Below are positions 35,751-45,674 of a DNA stretch of 64,000 nt, in pieces. The notes under the pieces are model-generated. The model searched no databases. It was given only the letters and a program-made list of their open reading frames with translations, and had not been told where the DNA came from. Positions within the stretch are counted from its first letter, which is position 1. Each line of letters opens with the position of its first letter. The position numbers and the translations under genes are program-made. Source of the DNA: Xanthomarina sp. F2636L (lineage in GTDB: Bacteria; Bacteroidota; Bacteroidia; Flavobacteriales; Flavobacteriaceae); the NCBI RefSeq assembly GCF_026410195.1, contig NZ_JAPMLM010000068.1, forward strand, positions 67,001 to 131,000. Reading direction: 5' to 3'.

Positions 35751-38387
35751 TTATTTCAAACTAGCCAAACTAGCCTTCAAGGTTTCTATTTTAGCCAAGG
35801 CATCAGTTTCTTTGTTTCGCTCGTTCTTAATAACTTGCTCTGGGGCTCCTGAAACAAAACGTTCGTTTGATAATTTCTTCTGAACGGACTTTAAGAAGCC
35901 TTCTGTATATTTAAGTTCTTGGTTTAGTTTCTCAATTTCAGCATCCACATCAATTGCTCCAGCCATTGGAATAAAATATTCGTTAGATTTTACTCTAAAG
36001 GTTAAAGCGCCTTCTACAGCATTTGAAGTATAATCTATACTTTCTAAATGACCTAGTTTTACAATAACCTCATCGAAAGTAGTTGCCGATTTTTCATTAT
36101 TTATCACTGAAAAACCAATAGCATCTTTAAAAGCAATATTTTTTTCTTTTCTAATGGTTCTAATTCCTGAAACCACCTCTTGAGCAAATTCAAATTCTGA
36201 AATAAGGTTTTCATCAATTGGTTTGGTTTCTGGCCATCTTGCAATAATCAGAGCTTCTTCTGTTGTTCTTTCAGAAATATACTGCCAGATTTCTTCAGTA
36301 AGAAACGGCATAAATGGATGTAATACTTTTAAAATATCTTCAAAAATTACAACAACACTCTTTAAGGTTTTAGCATCAATAGGTTGCTGATAGGCAGGTT
36401 TTACAATCTCCAATAACCAAGAAGCAAAATCGTCCCAAATTAATTTATAGGTCGACATTAAAGCATCGGACAATCTGTATTTGCTATAATGATCTTCAAG
36501 GTCGATGAGTGTTTTTTGAAACTTCGCTTCAAACCATTCAATAGCAATCTCGCTCGATTTTGGTTGTGGAATAGAATTATCAACTTCCCATCCATCTACC
36601 AATCTAAAAGCATTCCAAATTTTATTAGCAAAGCCTTTTCCTTGGTTACATAAAGCTTCATCGAACATTAAATCGTTTCCAGCAGCCGAGCTTAATAGTA
36701 AACCAACCCGAACCCCATCTGCGCCATAATCGTCAATAAGTTTTAAAGCATCAGGAGAATTCCCAAGAGATTTGCTCATTTTTCGTCGTTGCTTATCTCT
36801 TACCAATCCAGTTAAATACACATTATTAAATGGTTTTTCATCTTTATATTCGTATCCGGCAATAATCATTCTTGCTACCCAAAAGAATAAAATGTCTGGA
36901 CCAGTTACTAAATCGTTGGTTGGATAATAATAGTTTATATCTTCGTTTTCTGGATGTCTTATTCCATCGAACACACTTATTGGCCATAACCAGGAAGAGA
37001 ACCAGGTATCTAAAGCATCTGTGTCTTGACTTAAGTCTTTAGCTGTTATCTCTTGGTTGTTGGTTTTCGTTTTTGCTAATTCAACAGCCTTTTCGATAGT
37101 TTCTGCTACCACAAAATCATCTTTTCCGTCGCCATAGAAGTAGGCTGGAATTTGTTGTCCCCATAGTAATTGTCTAGAAATATTCCAATCGCGAATATTC
37201 TCCATCCAATGTCTGTAGGTGTTCTCAAATTTCTTAGGAAACAACTTGATTTCAGCATTTTCTCCTAAAACGGCATCGATAGCAGGTTTTACCAGATCTT
37301 CCATTTTTAAGAACCATTGGTCGCTTAATCTTGGTTCGATTACAGCTTTGGTACGTTCGGAGGTTCCTACTTTATTTATATGTGTTTCGGTTTTAACTAA
37401 AAAGCCTTTTTCTTCTAATTCTTTTGAAATTTCTTTTCTAACAACAAAACGATCTTTTCCTTCGTAATGCATTCCGAAGCTATTTAAAGTGGCATCGTCG
37501 TTAAAAATATCAATAACTTCTAATTTGTGTTTATCGCCAAGATTCTTATCATTTTCATCGTGAGCAGGCGTTACTTTTAAACATCCTGTTCCAAATTCCA
37601 CATCCACATATTCGTCTTCAATAATTGGAATGACGCGATTACATAATGGCACAATGGCTTTTTTCCCTTTTAAATGAGAAAAACGCTCGTCGGTAGGATT
37701 AATACAAATAGCGGTATCTCCCAAAATAGTTTCGGGACGTGTAGTTGCAATAGTCACTTTTTCGTCGCTTCCTTCAATAGCATATTCCAGATAGTATAAG
37801 AGTCCTTGACGTTCTTCATGAATTACCTCTTCGTCTGAAAGTGTGGTTTTTGCTTCTGGATCCCAGTTGACCATTCTGTAGCCTCGATAAATTAGACCTT
37901 TGTTGTGCAAATCGACAAAGACTTTAATTACAGCTTCAGACATATCGTCATCCATTGTAAATTTAGTTCTGTCCCAGTCACAAGAGCAACCTAATTTTTT
38001 AAGTTGTTCTAGGATTACGCCACCATATTCGTGCGTCCAATCCCAGGCATGGGCCAAAAACTCTTCGCGTGTTAAACTATTTTTGTCTATTCCTTGTTCT
38101 TTTAGTTTGGCAACCACCTTTGCTTCTGTTGCTATAGACGCATGATCTGTTCCTGGAACCCAACACGCATTTTTACCTAACAAACGTGCGCGACGTATTA
38201 AAACATCCTGAATGGTATTATTTAACATGTGCCCCATATGCAAGACTCCTGTTACATTTGGTGGAGGTATTACAATGGTATATGGCTCTCTTTCGTCTGG
38301 TGTAGAATGAAAATAATTATGTTTCATCCAGTAGTTGTACCATTTACTTTCTACTTGACTGGCATCATATTTTGATGGAATTTGCAT
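35751..38387 (-). CDS. valS: Valine-tRNA ligase
   Basis: A class I aminoacyl-tRNA synthetase that charges tRNA-Val. HMGH (the HIGH motif) is at residues 50-53 in [15 protein letters not shown], and KMSKS is at 536-540 in [10 protein letters not shown]. The editing domain lies between them ([12 protein letters not shown]). The C-terminus ends in the valyl-specific coiled coil ([20 protein letters not shown]). From the start at 38387 the length is 878 residues, normal for the family. An ATG 33 bases further upstream overlaps the -7 box and is rejected. Assignment is firm. Confidence 0.98.
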   Translation of the reverse strand: MQIPSKYDASQVESKWYNYWMKHNYFHSTPDEREPYTIVIPPPNVTGVLHMGHMLNNTIQDVLIRRARLLGKNACWVPGTDHASIATEAKVVAKLKEQGIDKNSLTREEFLAHAWDWTHEYGGVILEQLKKLGCSCDWDRTKFTMDDDMSEAVIKVFVDLHNKGLIYRGYRMVNWDPEAKTTLSDEEVIHEERQGLLYYLEYAIEGSDEKVTIATTRPETILGDTAICINPTDERFSHLKGKKAIVPLCNRVIPIIEDEYVDVEFGTGCLKVTPAHDENDKNLGDKHKLEVIDIFNDDATLNSFGMHYEGKDRFVVRKEISKELEEKGFLVKTETHINKVGTSERTKAVIEPRLSDQWFLKMEDLVKPAIDAVLGENAEIKLFPKKFENTYRHWMENIRDWNISRQLLWGQQIPAYFYGDGKDDFVVAETIEKAVELAKTKTNNQEITAKDLSQDTDALDTWFSSWLWPISVFDGIRHPENEDINYYYPTNDLVTGPDILFFWVARMIIAGYEYKDEKPFNNVYLTGLVRDKQRRKMSKSLGNSPDALKLIDDYGADGVRVGLLLSSAAGNDLMFDEALCNQGKGFANKIWNAFRLVDGWEVDNSIPQPKSSEIAIEWFEAKFQKTLIDLEDHYSKYRLSDALMSTYKLIWDDFASWLLEIVKPAYQQPIDAKTLKSVVVIFEDILKVLHPFMPFLTEEIWQYISERTTEEALIIARWPETKPIDENLISEFEFAQEVVSGIRTIRKEKNIAFKDAIGFSVINNEKSATTFDEVIVKLGHLESIDYTSNAVEGALTFRVKSNEYFIPMAGAIDVDAEIEKLNQELKYTEGFLKSVQKKLSNERFVSGAPEQVIKNERNKETDALAKIETLKASLASLK

Positions 38388-38417
38388 ACTTTGGAATAGT
38401 TTTTGAAATATAACATG

Positions 38418-38425
38418 CAAAAGTA
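38418..38425 (-). promoter_or_regulatory. -7 box of valS
   Basis: Minus strand TACTTTTG, a full match to TAnnTTTG, 30 bases before the ATG at 38387. No T-box or other leader structure is seen. Confidence 0.45.
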
Positions 38426-38571
38426 CTTATATTTATTTTTTTATAAAATTATCTGGATGTATAATGTCCCTTTATATAAGTTTAACATTATTATAACTGT
38501 GTCATACGTCTAAAAATTTTGTAAAATACTTAAAAAGTAAGTAAGTTTACCAACTTATAAATAATAAAATT

Positions 38572-38997
38572 ATGAAACATTTATTTACAGTATTGTTCAT
38601 CAGTTTGTTGAGTTTCTCTGTTTCTGCTCAAGAAAAAGCAGCAAAAATTGAGTTTAAAACAGATGTTATTGACTACGGAACAATAGACAAAGGAGCTGAT
38701 GGTGTTCGTGTATTTGAGTTTACAAATACCGGAAATGCCCCTTTAATTATTTCTAAAGTTAATTCCAGTTGTGGATGTACGGTTCCAAAAAAACCGGAAG
38801 GACCAATTTTACCTGGTGAAACTGGTGAAATTCAAGTAAAATACGACACAAACCGTGTTATGCCAATTAGAAAGACTATAACTGTAATTTCTAATGCAGA
38901 TACACCAACTGTAGCTTTAAAAATTAAAGGAGAAGTTATTGATCCAAGCAAAACAAGTGTTCTTGAAAAAAAGAGTGAAAGTGTTATGCAACAATAA
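38572..38997 (+). CDS. Secreted DUF1573-domain protein
   Basis: The 141-residue protein has a signal peptide (MKHLFTVLFISLLSFSVSA, then QE) and a single immunoglobulin-like DUF1573 domain: FKTDVIDYGTIDKGADGVR, FEFTNTGNAPLIIS, SSCGCTVPKKPEGPI, and GEIQVKYDTNR. The CGC is invariant in the family. It is periplasmic or surface-exposed; no function is known. It is followed by a perfect hairpin terminator and diverges from valS. Confidence 0.92.
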   Translation: MKHLFTVLFISLLSFSVSAQEKAAKIEFKTDVIDYGTIDKGADGVRVFEFTNTGNAPLIISKVNSSCGCTVPKKPEGPILPGETGEIQVKYDTNRVMPIRKTITVISNADTPTVALKIKGEVIDPSKTSVLEKKSESVMQQ

Positions 38998-39015
38998 TTG
39001 CTAATTAAAATTTAC

Positions 39016-39050
39016 AAAAAAGCCATGATTTTTAAAAATCATGGCTTTTT
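39016..39050. terminator. Bidirectional terminator between the DUF1573 and protease genes
   Basis: AAAAAGCCATGATTTTT pairs with AAAAATCATGGCTTTTT, one of the longest perfect stems in the window, with A and T runs that suit both strands. The minus-strand gene ends at its right edge. Confidence 0.9.
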
Positions 39051-40394
39051 TTATGGCTTAAAAACATCTTTTAAATAAAATACAAAGACCAACACCACAC
39101 CTTCTCTTTCTATTTCAAGTTTAATGCGTTGACCATCTTTATCGTAAAACATGTGCATAACCTCTTGAAGGGTATATCTATCTGTAGATTTATTATTTAT
39201 AGACAACAGCACATCCCCAATCATTAATCCGGCTTGATGTGCTGGAGAATCTTTACGAAGTTCCACAATAGAATATGCAGGTTTTAAAGTAAGTTTATAC
39301 TTGGTACTTAAAACAACAGATGTTTTAGAAGCATTGTTTTCACTTCCCAGAAAACTACCTTCAGATAAATAATTATAATCTTTTTGTCTAATTAGCCTTA
39401 CAGCATTTTGTTCTAATTCTATCCCACTTTTATTATAACTAAAGGGATCTTGAAAGTGCCTATTCTTATCAAATGTCATAGTTTTATTTGGGTAATCTAC
39501 AATCAGGTTAAAACGCTTTAAGACATTTCCAGCAATACTCCCATTTCTATCTTTATGTTGTTTTACATAAACTAAAGATTCAGGATCTGGAAAAGACACA
39601 TTCACATGGTTTAGGTTGAAATGATTAATTGAAAACCCATCTATCTTAGACCGTTTTCCATAAACACTTCCTGTTAATCCATGCCCTAAAAAATCATCAA
39701 AAAACACCTTTCCTGCCTCAATCCCTAAACTATCATCTTCAAAAAGCCATAACGCATCGCTTCCTCCAGAATCTATCAATAGCTTAACAGGAATCTGTTT
39801 TTCTTTTATCTTAACTTTTGCATAAACGTAAGGCTTGTTTTTATAAAACTCCATATTCAATGTTTCACAGGAACGACAGGCTTTGTAGTTATAAACATCG
39901 GGATTTGTTAGTCTAATATATTTAGAGGTATAATTTATTTCAACTACAAAATCTTTAAATAAATCATAACCAATTATTCCGTGTAATGGAATACCTAATC
40001 TTGGTGCAAAATTGAGATTGGGATTATACACTGCAAATAACTCTTGATTGATATTAATGGCGTCGCCTACTTTTAAAATATTACCTTTAGATTTTAAAGC
40101 TTTAATGGCTTCCCCTTCACCTAAACCTCTTAAAAAAAAAGTTTCGGTATTCTTAATTTGAAGAGTATCTGTAATGTTTAAGAAGTTAAAAATAATAGAT
40201 TTATTAACCCCTGTATCTAACAAAAAAGACAATTCAATGCCATTAATTTCAACTGGAATGATAATAAGATTATTAATAAGCTTAAAGCGAATCTTATCAG
40301 ATTCCTTTTTATTTTGAATAACAAACTTGCCTTGAGAAAAACCTAGATTAATAAAAGAAATAGCTAATAAGATAATCCAGATATTTTTTTTCAT
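39051..40394 (-). CDS. Retropepsin-like aspartyl protease with PDZ domain
   Basis: The 447-residue protein is exported by a signal peptide (MKKNIWIILLAISFINLGFS, then Q). Two aspartyl-protease-like motifs are visible in one chain: LLDTGVNKS with Asp60 and LLIDSGGSDA with Asp208, each within a beta-rich repeat. A C-terminal PDZ domain (about residues 375-445) contains VELRKDSPAHQAGLMIGDVL and binds peptide tails in related proteases. This layout of two DTG/DSG lobes plus PDZ is known from Bacteroidota proteins of unknown substrate. The gene stands alone, with a terminator shared with the convergent DUF1573 gene. Confidence 0.88.
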   Translation of the reverse strand: MKKNIWIILLAISFINLGFSQGKFVIQNKKESDKIRFKLINNLIIIPVEINGIELSFLLDTGVNKSIIFNFLNITDTLQIKNTETFFLRGLGEGEAIKALKSKGNILKVGDAININQELFAVYNPNLNFAPRLGIPLHGIIGYDLFKDFVVEINYTSKYIRLTNPDVYNYKACRSCETLNMEFYKNKPYVYAKVKIKEKQIPVKLLIDSGGSDALWLFEDDSLGIEAGKVFFDDFLGHGLTGSVYGKRSKIDGFSINHFNLNHVNVSFPDPESLVYVKQHKDRNGSIAGNVLKRFNLIVDYPNKTMTFDKNRHFQDPFSYNKSGIELEQNAVRLIRQKDYNYLSEGSFLGSENNASKTSVVLSTKYKLTLKPAYSIVELRKDSPAHQAGLMIGDVLLSINNKSTDRYTLQEVMHMFYDKDGQRIKLEIEREGVVLVFVFYLKDVFKP

Positions 40395-40519
40395 AAGCTA
40401 CAGAAAAGTGTTTAAACTTAAATTTACGAAACTTTTGACATGAATTTTCATTTAGTACGTTAATTTAAAAAAACTTTAAGATAAATTTCGGAACTTTGTT
40501 TTCTTAATTTAACTGTATC

Positions 40520-41710
40520 ATGCCAAGTATATCAAAAAAAGGGCAGCACATGCCACAATCGCCTATTAGAAAGCTAGTTCCTTATGCTGAAATGGCATAT
40601 AAACAAGGAAAAACGGTCTATCATTTAAATATTGGACAACCAGACATTAAAACTCCTGAAATAGCTTTAGATGCTGTTAAGGTACATTCATTGGAAATTT
40701 TAGCATACACAAGATCTGAAGGCTCTGACGAATACAGAACTAAAATTGCTAATTATTATAGCAAACATGATATCCACCTGACTAAAAGTGATATTATTGT
40801 AACTACTGGTGGAAGCGAAGCCTTAATGTTTGCTTTTGGAAGTGTTATGGATACTGACGATGAGGTAATAATTCCAGAACCATTCTACGCCAATTACAAT
40901 GGATTTTCCACAGCTTCTGGTGTAAATATTGTGCCTGTAATCTCTAAAATTGAAGATAATTTTGCTTTACCTCCAATTGAAGAATTTGAAAAATTAATTA
41001 CTCCGAAAACTAAGGCTATTTTAATTTGTAATCCTGGAAACCCTACGGGTTACTTATATTCCAAAGAAGAGATTAAGAAATTAGCTCATATTGTTAAAAA
41101 ACATAATCTCTTTTTAATTTCAGATGAAGTTTATAGAGAATTTGCTTACGATGGCGTACAACACTATTCCATCATGCAAGAAGAAGATATTGCAGAACAT
41201 GCTATTATGATTGATTCTGTATCTAAACGCTATAGTATGTGTGGTGCTAGAATTGGTTGTATTGTTTCTAAAAACAAAGACGTTATTTCTACAGCTTTAA
41301 AATTTGCTCAAGCAAGATTAAGCCCTCCAACATTGGCACAAATTGCAAGTGAAGCTGCTTTACAAACACCTCAAAGTTATTTTGATGATGTTATTGAAGA
41401 ATATGTTGCACGTAGAAACACTTTAATTTCTGAATTAGAGAAAATTGAAGGTGTAAAAGTAGCAAAACCAAAAGGAGCTTTTTATTGTATTGTCGAACTT
41501 CCTGTTAAAAACTCTGATGCTTTTGCTCAATGGCTTTTAGAAAGTTTCGACGTAGATGGAGAAACAATTATGGTTGCTCCTGCAGCTGGTTTTTATTCTA
41601 CTCCTGGAGTTGGATTAAACCAAATTAGAATTGCTTATGTTTTAAACCAAGGGAGTCTTATTAAAGCTGTTAGCATTTTAAAAGAAGCCCTGAAAGTATA
41701 TAAAGATTAG
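40520..41710 (+). CDS. Pyridoxal-phosphate-dependent aminotransferase, class I/II
   Basis: A 396-residue fold-type I aminotransferase. YHLNIGQPDIKTP is at the N-terminus, the cofactor Asp/Tyr region is SDEVYREFAYDG, and the Schiff-base lysine is Lys236 in SVSKRYSMCGARIG. The final domain includes GAFYCIVELP. The sequence is closest by eye to the aspartate/tyrosine aminotransferase group, but the amino donor cannot be fixed. The stop overlaps the GTG start of murB by one base, so the two are translationally coupled. A near-match -7 box (GAACTTTG, 40491-40498) lies upstream. Confidence 0.92.
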   Translation: MPSISKKGQHMPQSPIRKLVPYAEMAYKQGKTVYHLNIGQPDIKTPEIALDAVKVHSLEILAYTRSEGSDEYRTKIANYYSKHDIHLTKSDIIVTTGGSEALMFAFGSVMDTDDEVIIPEPFYANYNGFSTASGVNIVPVISKIEDNFALPPIEEFEKLITPKTKAILICNPGNPTGYLYSKEEIKKLAHIVKKHNLFLISDEVYREFAYDGVQHYSIMQEEDIAEHAIMIDSVSKRYSMCGARIGCIVSKNKDVISTALKFAQARLSPPTLAQIASEAALQTPQSYFDDVIEEYVARRNTLISELEKIEGVKVAKPKGAFYCIVELPVKNSDAFAQWLLESFDVDGETIMVAPAAGFYSTPGVGLNQIRIAYVLNQGSLIKAVSILKEALKVYKD

Positions 41711-42723
41711 TGCAAATTAAACACAACATATCTTTAAAACCATACAACACCTTTGGCATAGATGCTTTAGCTAGACATTTTGTAACCATTCAAAGTGTTG
41801 AAGAACTGAAACAAGCTCTTACTTTAAAGAACCATCCTGAAATTTTTATTTTAGGTGGTGGCAGTAATATGCTACTAACAAAAAATATTGATGCCCTTGT
41901 ATTACATTTAAACATCAAGGGCATTTCTATTATTTCTGAAGATGACCAATTTGTAATTGTTCAAGCTCATGCTGGTGAAAACTGGCATGAATTTGTACTT
42001 TGGTGTTTGGAGAATGATTTTGGAGGGTTAGAAAATTTATCATTAATCCCAGGGAATGTGGGTTCTGCTCCCATACAAAATATTGGAGCTTACGGGATTG
42101 AATTAAAAGATGCTTTTGTGTCTTGCGAAGTGCTAGATATTAAAACAAAAACCTTAAAAACTTACACCAAAGAGGACTGTAAGTTCGATTATAGAAACTC
42201 CATTTTTAAGCAAGAAGAAAAAGGAAAAAGCATTATTTGTAACGTAACTTTTAAACTTTCTAAAAAAAATCATAAGCTTCATACTTCTTATGGTTCTATT
42301 TCCAATCAACTAGCTGAAATGAAGATTGTTCATCCCACCATTCAGGACGTATCGAAAGCTGTTATAAAAATTAGACAAAGTAAACTTCCAGATCCAAAAA
42401 AAATTGGTAATAGCGGTAGTTTTTTTAAAAACCCCGTTATTTCAACAAACGCGTATTCAAAATTAAAAGAAAACTTTCCAGACATTCCAGGATATACAGT
42501 ATCAGACACCGAAATAAAAGTTCCAGCTGGTTGGTTAATTGAAAAAACAGGCTTTAAGGGAAAACAATTTGGGGATTATGGCGTTCATAAAGAACAAGCT
42601 TTGGTTTTGGTTAACTATGGAACCGCTAATGGCAATGATATTTTAGAGTTGGCTAGACTAATTCAAAAAACAGTCAATCAACTTTTTAACATAGCCATCC
42701 AAGCAGAGGTAAATATTATCTAA
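41710..42723 (+). CDS. murB: UDP-N-acetylenolpyruvoylglucosamine reductase
   Basis: MurB reduces UDP-GlcNAc enolpyruvate to UDP-MurNAc using FAD and NADPH. The 337-residue protein is the long (type I) form. The FAD region shows ILGGGSNMLLT, then GLENLSLIPGNVGSAPIQNIGAYG split across the domain, and the catalytic Ser is in KIGNSGSFFKNP. The start is GTG at 41710, which overlaps the aminotransferase TAG stop by one base; the following residues (QIKHNISLKPYNTFGID) are the usual N-terminus. It is isolated from the main mur cluster. Confidence 0.96.
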   Translation: MQIKHNISLKPYNTFGIDALARHFVTIQSVEELKQALTLKNHPEIFILGGGSNMLLTKNIDALVLHLNIKGISIISEDDQFVIVQAHAGENWHEFVLWCLENDFGGLENLSLIPGNVGSAPIQNIGAYGIELKDAFVSCEVLDIKTKTLKTYTKEDCKFDYRNSIFKQEEKGKSIICNVTFKLSKKNHKLHTSYGSISNQLAEMKIVHPTIQDVSKAVIKIRQSKLPDPKKIGNSGSFFKNPVISTNAYSKLKENFPDIPGYTVSDTEIKVPAGWLIEKTGFKGKQFGDYGVHKEQALVLVNYGTANGNDILELARLIQKTVNQLFNIAIQAEVNII

Positions 42724-42814
42724 ATAAGCATATAAGTATCACTTTCAAACAGATGTCAATTCAATTTCAATTAAAACAAAAAGCTAAGTTAAGTTCAAAT
42801 TAAAAAGAAATCTC

Positions 42815-42822
42815 TAACTTTG
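42815..42822 (+). promoter_or_regulatory. -7 box of the second sigma factor gene
   Basis: TAACTTTG, a full match, 38 bases before the TTG start. The region just upstream (AAGTTAAGTTCAAATTAAA) has no TTG at the -33 spacing. Confidence 0.45.
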
Positions 42823-42860
42823 AACTTATTTACATCATTATAACCCATAATTAACTAAGC

Positions 42861-43394
42861 TTGAGCACACCCATTGAGACGGAAATTGTTAGCTTACTCC
42901 AAAAAGGAGATAAAAAAGCCATTACCCTGTTATACGAAAATTATGCAGACGCTCTGTATGGTGTCATTTTAAAAGTATTGAACGACGAGGACTTAGCCCA
43001 AGATGCGCTTCAAGAAACCTTTATTAAGATTTGGAAAAATGCCAAATCTTATAATGTAAAAAAAGCTAAACTTTTTACCTGGTTATATAGAATTGCTTAT
43101 AATACTGCCATTGATAAAGTTCGATCTCAAACAAATAAAACTAATAAGGAAGTCCAAATTGAAGCTTCAAACGTATATAAGTTAACATCGGAGAGTTTAA
43201 ATCAAGATGTTATGGATATTAAAACCCATCTTAAATCTATAGATGAAAAATATCAAATTGTTATTAATGCACTCTTTTTTGAGGGTATGACACAACAAGA
43301 AGCAAGTGACGAATTAGATATTCCACTTGGAACCATTAAATCGAGATTAAAAATTGGATTACGTGAATTGAAAAAAATTTACAATCCGGAATAA
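42861..43394 (+). CDS. ECF-type RNA polymerase sigma factor paired with an RskA-like anti-sigma
   Basis: A 177-residue group IV sigma factor. Region 2 shows NDEDLAQDALQETFIKIWKNA and LFTWLYRIAYNTAIDKVRSQ. Region 4 shows IDEKYQIVINALFFEGMTQQ and EASDELDIPLGTIKSRLKIG. The start is TTG at 42861: an in-frame stop is three codons upstream, and later ATGs cut into region 2. The next gene begins 8 bases after the stop and encodes the membrane anti-sigma factor. This resembles SigK-RskA pairs; the stimulus is unknown. Confidence 0.93.
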   Translation: MSTPIETEIVSLLQKGDKKAITLLYENYADALYGVILKVLNDEDLAQDALQETFIKIWKNAKSYNVKKAKLFTWLYRIAYNTAIDKVRSQTNKTNKEVQIEASNVYKLTSESLNQDVMDIKTHLKSIDEKYQIVINALFFEGMTQQEASDELDIPLGTIKSRLKIGLRELKKIYNPE

Positions 43395-43402
43395 AACGAG
43401 TC

Positions 43403-44200
43403 ATGAATGATAAAATAATTACATTTTTAAATTCTGACCTATTAGAAAAATATCTTTTAGGTGAAACTACTTCTGCTGAAACAGAAAAAGTTGAAATATA
43501 CCTTTCACAATACCCAGAAGTTCAGAATGCATACAACACATTACAAACTAATTTAGAAATAGCTTCTAAAAGTCATGCTGTTGAAGCTCCAAAACACATT
43601 TTAAATACTATTTTAAATGAGTTAGATAGTGCTCCTGTTATAAATATAAAGTCAACAAAAAAATATAAAAAGTGGTACCATTTAAGTATTGCTGCTAGTT
43701 TTGCCGCTTTAATTTTTGCAGGAAGTTCGTTTGTGTTTTTTACACAAAACCAAAATTTAAAAACTGAAAATCAGAAAATTGTTGATGAAATCTACGATTT
43801 AAGAAATGATATTAGCCTAAACAACAATAGACTGAATGATATCATGCAACAATTTAAACAACTTAATAATCCAGAAACTGAAAAGTACATTATTAAGGGC
43901 AACAATAGAGCTAAGAACCTTAAAACTGTTGCATACATAAACCCTAAAGATAAAACTTCCATGATAGATGTGGTTTCTTTACCACAACTACCAGAAGAAC
44001 AATGTTATCAAATTTGGGCAGAAATGCAGGACAAAATGGTTAGTCTAGGAATTTTAAGCGAAACAGATAGAGAGCTTAAGCAAATTCCTTACACAGAAAA
44101 CGCTCTAGGCTTAAGTATTACTATAGAGAATAAAGGTGGTAACCAAACTGGTTCTAAAGAAAACTCTGTAGCAGAAATAGCCCTTCAAAAACACAATTAA
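43403..44200 (+). CDS. Membrane anti-sigma factor, RskA-like
   Basis: The 265-residue protein has a cytoplasmic N-terminal anti-sigma domain (residues 1-80; DLLEKYLLGETTSAETEKVE is the typical start of this domain), one membrane helix at about 95-115 (YHLSIAASFAALIFAGSSFV), a short coiled coil (about 118-155), and a periplasmic anti-sigma K C-terminal domain (VVSLPQLPEEQCYQIWAEMQ and LGILSETDRELKQIPY). This is the RskA layout, in which periplasmic proteolysis would release the sigma factor encoded just upstream. A strong terminator follows. Confidence 0.9.
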   Translation: MNDKIITFLNSDLLEKYLLGETTSAETEKVEIYLSQYPEVQNAYNTLQTNLEIASKSHAVEAPKHILNTILNELDSAPVINIKSTKKYKKWYHLSIAASFAALIFAGSSFVFFTQNQNLKTENQKIVDEIYDLRNDISLNNNRLNDIMQQFKQLNNPETEKYIIKGNNRAKNLKTVAYINPKDKTSMIDVVSLPQLPEEQCYQIWAEMQDKMVSLGILSETDRELKQIPYTENALGLSITIENKGGNQTGSKENSVAEIALQKHN

Positions 44201-44224
44201 AAAGTTCACTCAACTTTTTAACCT

Positions 44225-44258
44225 AAAGCCTCACTTTAAAATAATAAAGTGAGGCTTT
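44225..44258 (+). terminator. Terminator after the anti-sigma gene
   Basis: 14-base arms AAAGCCTCACTTTA and TAAAGTGAGGCTTT with a 6-base loop. Confidence 0.92.
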
Positions 44259-44286
44259 ATTATTAACTATTGTCATTAAAAATCTG

Positions 44287-44294
44287 TAAATTTG
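44287..44294 (+). promoter_or_regulatory. -7 box of the NqrM-like gene
   Basis: TAAATTTG, a full match, 57 bases before the ATG at 44352; a TTG at 44270-44272 is 14 bases upstream, rather close for a -33 element. Confidence 0.4.
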
Positions 44295-44351
44295 CAGAGA
44301 ATTTAAAGGCACCAAAAAAGGTTCCTTCTTACTTAAAAAATAAGAGAACTC

Positions 44352-44555
44352 ATGAAATTATTATTTATTACTTTAATCTTATTGGGAATTTCCATTGCAG
44401 GAATAGCTATAAAACTTTGGGCAAAAAAAGACGGGAAATTTGCTGGCACATGTGCTAGTCAGAATCCTGCTCTTAATAAAGAAGGTGAATCTTGTGGTTT
44501 TTGTGGAAAAACACCAGAACAATATGCCGATTGTAACGAACCTTCACATTCTTAA
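44352..44555 (+). CDS. Small membrane protein, NqrM-like (DUF539 type)
   Basis: Only 67 residues: one N-terminal membrane helix (LLFITLILLGISIAGIAI), then a Cys-rich tail with Cys34 (GTCASQNPALNKEGE), a CxxC at 48-51 (SCGFCGKTPEQY) and Cys61. NqrM, which helps assemble the iron site of the Na+-translocating NADH:quinone reductase, has the same plan of one helix and a C...CxxC tail. Flavobacteria commonly carry this kind of protein, but the nqr genes are not nearby, so the specific role is an inference. It is 6 bases upstream of a glycosyltransferase gene. Confidence 0.65.
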   Translation: MKLLFITLILLGISIAGIAIKLWAKKDGKFAGTCASQNPALNKEGESCGFCGKTPEQYADCNEPSHS

Positions 44556-44561
44556 AATTAC

Positions 44562-45674
44562 ATGATGCTACTTGATGTTTTACTCTACTTATTTGTAGCT
44601 GTAGTTAGTATTCAAGTTTTTTTCTATATTTTTTTCTTCGGAAAATTTGCTTTCTTAAAAGCAAAAAAAGAAACCCCTAAAAACATTCCCGTTTCTATTA
44701 TTATTTGCGCTAAAAATGAAGCAGCAAATTTAAAAAAGTTTCTACCATCCATCATTAATCAAGACTATCCAAATTTTCAAATTGTTTTAATAAATGATGC
44801 TTCTTATGATGACACTTTTGAGGTTATGGAAAGTTTTGCCAATCTTCACAACAATATAAAACTTGTTAATGTAGTAAATAACGAAGCTTTTTGGGCAAAT
44901 AAAAAATACGCGTTAACTCTTGGTATTAAAGCAGCCAAACACAACCACTTACTGTTTACAGATGCAGACTGCAAACCTGTTTCAAAACATTGGATTACAG
45001 AAATGAGCTCTTGTTTTTTAGATGAAAAATCTATTGTTCTTGGATATGGAGGCTATTCTAAAATTAAAAAATCATTTCTTAATAAATTAATTCGTTTTGA
45101 AACACTTTTAACAGCTATTCAATACTTTTCTTTTGCAAAAATTGGTTTGCCATATATGGGAGTTGGACGAAACTTAGCCTATAAAAAGGAAGAGTTTTTT
45201 AATGCAAACGGTTTTATGAATCACATGTATATTCGTTCTGGAGACGACGATTTATTTATCAACCAAATTGCAACAAAACAAAATACAGAAATCTGTTTTT
45301 CAGAAGAAAGCTTTACAGAATCAACTCCTAAAACCACATACAAAGACTGGAAAACACAAAAAAGAAGACATATAACAACGGCTACTCATTACAAAGCAAA
45401 ACACAAATATTTACTGGCTTTGTTTTATATCTCTCATATATTGTTTTGGAATCTGGCAATTGCTTTATTTATACCTTTATTTAAATGGGAATTTGTGCTT
45501 GCTCTTTTTCTAATAAGACAGGTTGCCCAGTTTATTGTTTATAATAAAGCTTCGGAAAAACTAAAGGAAAAAGATTTATTAATTTACATCCCCGTTTTAG
45601 AACTTTTTTTAATAGCTTTCCAGTTAAGTATCTTTATAAACAATCTGATCTCTAAACCTAAACATTGGAAATAA
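44562..45674 (+). CDS. Membrane glycosyltransferase family 2
   Basis: A 370-residue membrane-bound processive-type GT2. The first membrane helix covers residues about 3-28. The catalytic domain has VSIIICAKNEAANLKKFLP, NDASYDDT, the DxD motif in FTDADCKP, then SGDDDLF, and a Q-x2-RR motif in KTQKRRHITTATHYK. Two or three hydrophobic helices form the C-terminus (about 280-365). Such enzymes make lipid-linked or extracellular glycans; the product is unknown. Its last 10 bases overlap the TTG start of the next sigma factor gene, so their translation is coupled. Confidence 0.88.
   Translation: MMLLDVLLYLFVAVVSIQVFFYIFFFGKFAFLKAKKETPKNIPVSIIICAKNEAANLKKFLPSIINQDYPNFQIVLINDASYDDTFEVMESFANLHNNIKLVNVVNNEAFWANKKYALTLGIKAAKHNHLLFTDADCKPVSKHWITEMSSCFLDEKSIVLGYGGYSKIKKSFLNKLIRFETLLTAIQYFSFAKIGLPYMGVGRNLAYKKEEFFNANGFMNHMYIRSGDDDLFINQIATKQNTEICFSEESFTESTPKTTYKDWKTQKRRHITTATHYKAKHKYLLALFYISHILFWNLAIALFIPLFKWEFVLALFLIRQVAQFIVYNKASEKLKEKDLLIYIPVLELFLIAFQLSIFINNLISKPKHWK

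Noticed and set aside
44270-44458. Plus-strand frame overlapping the NqrM-like gene in another phase
   Set aside because: It lacks motifs and covers a promoter-like region; the 44352 frame has a membrane helix and patterned cysteines.
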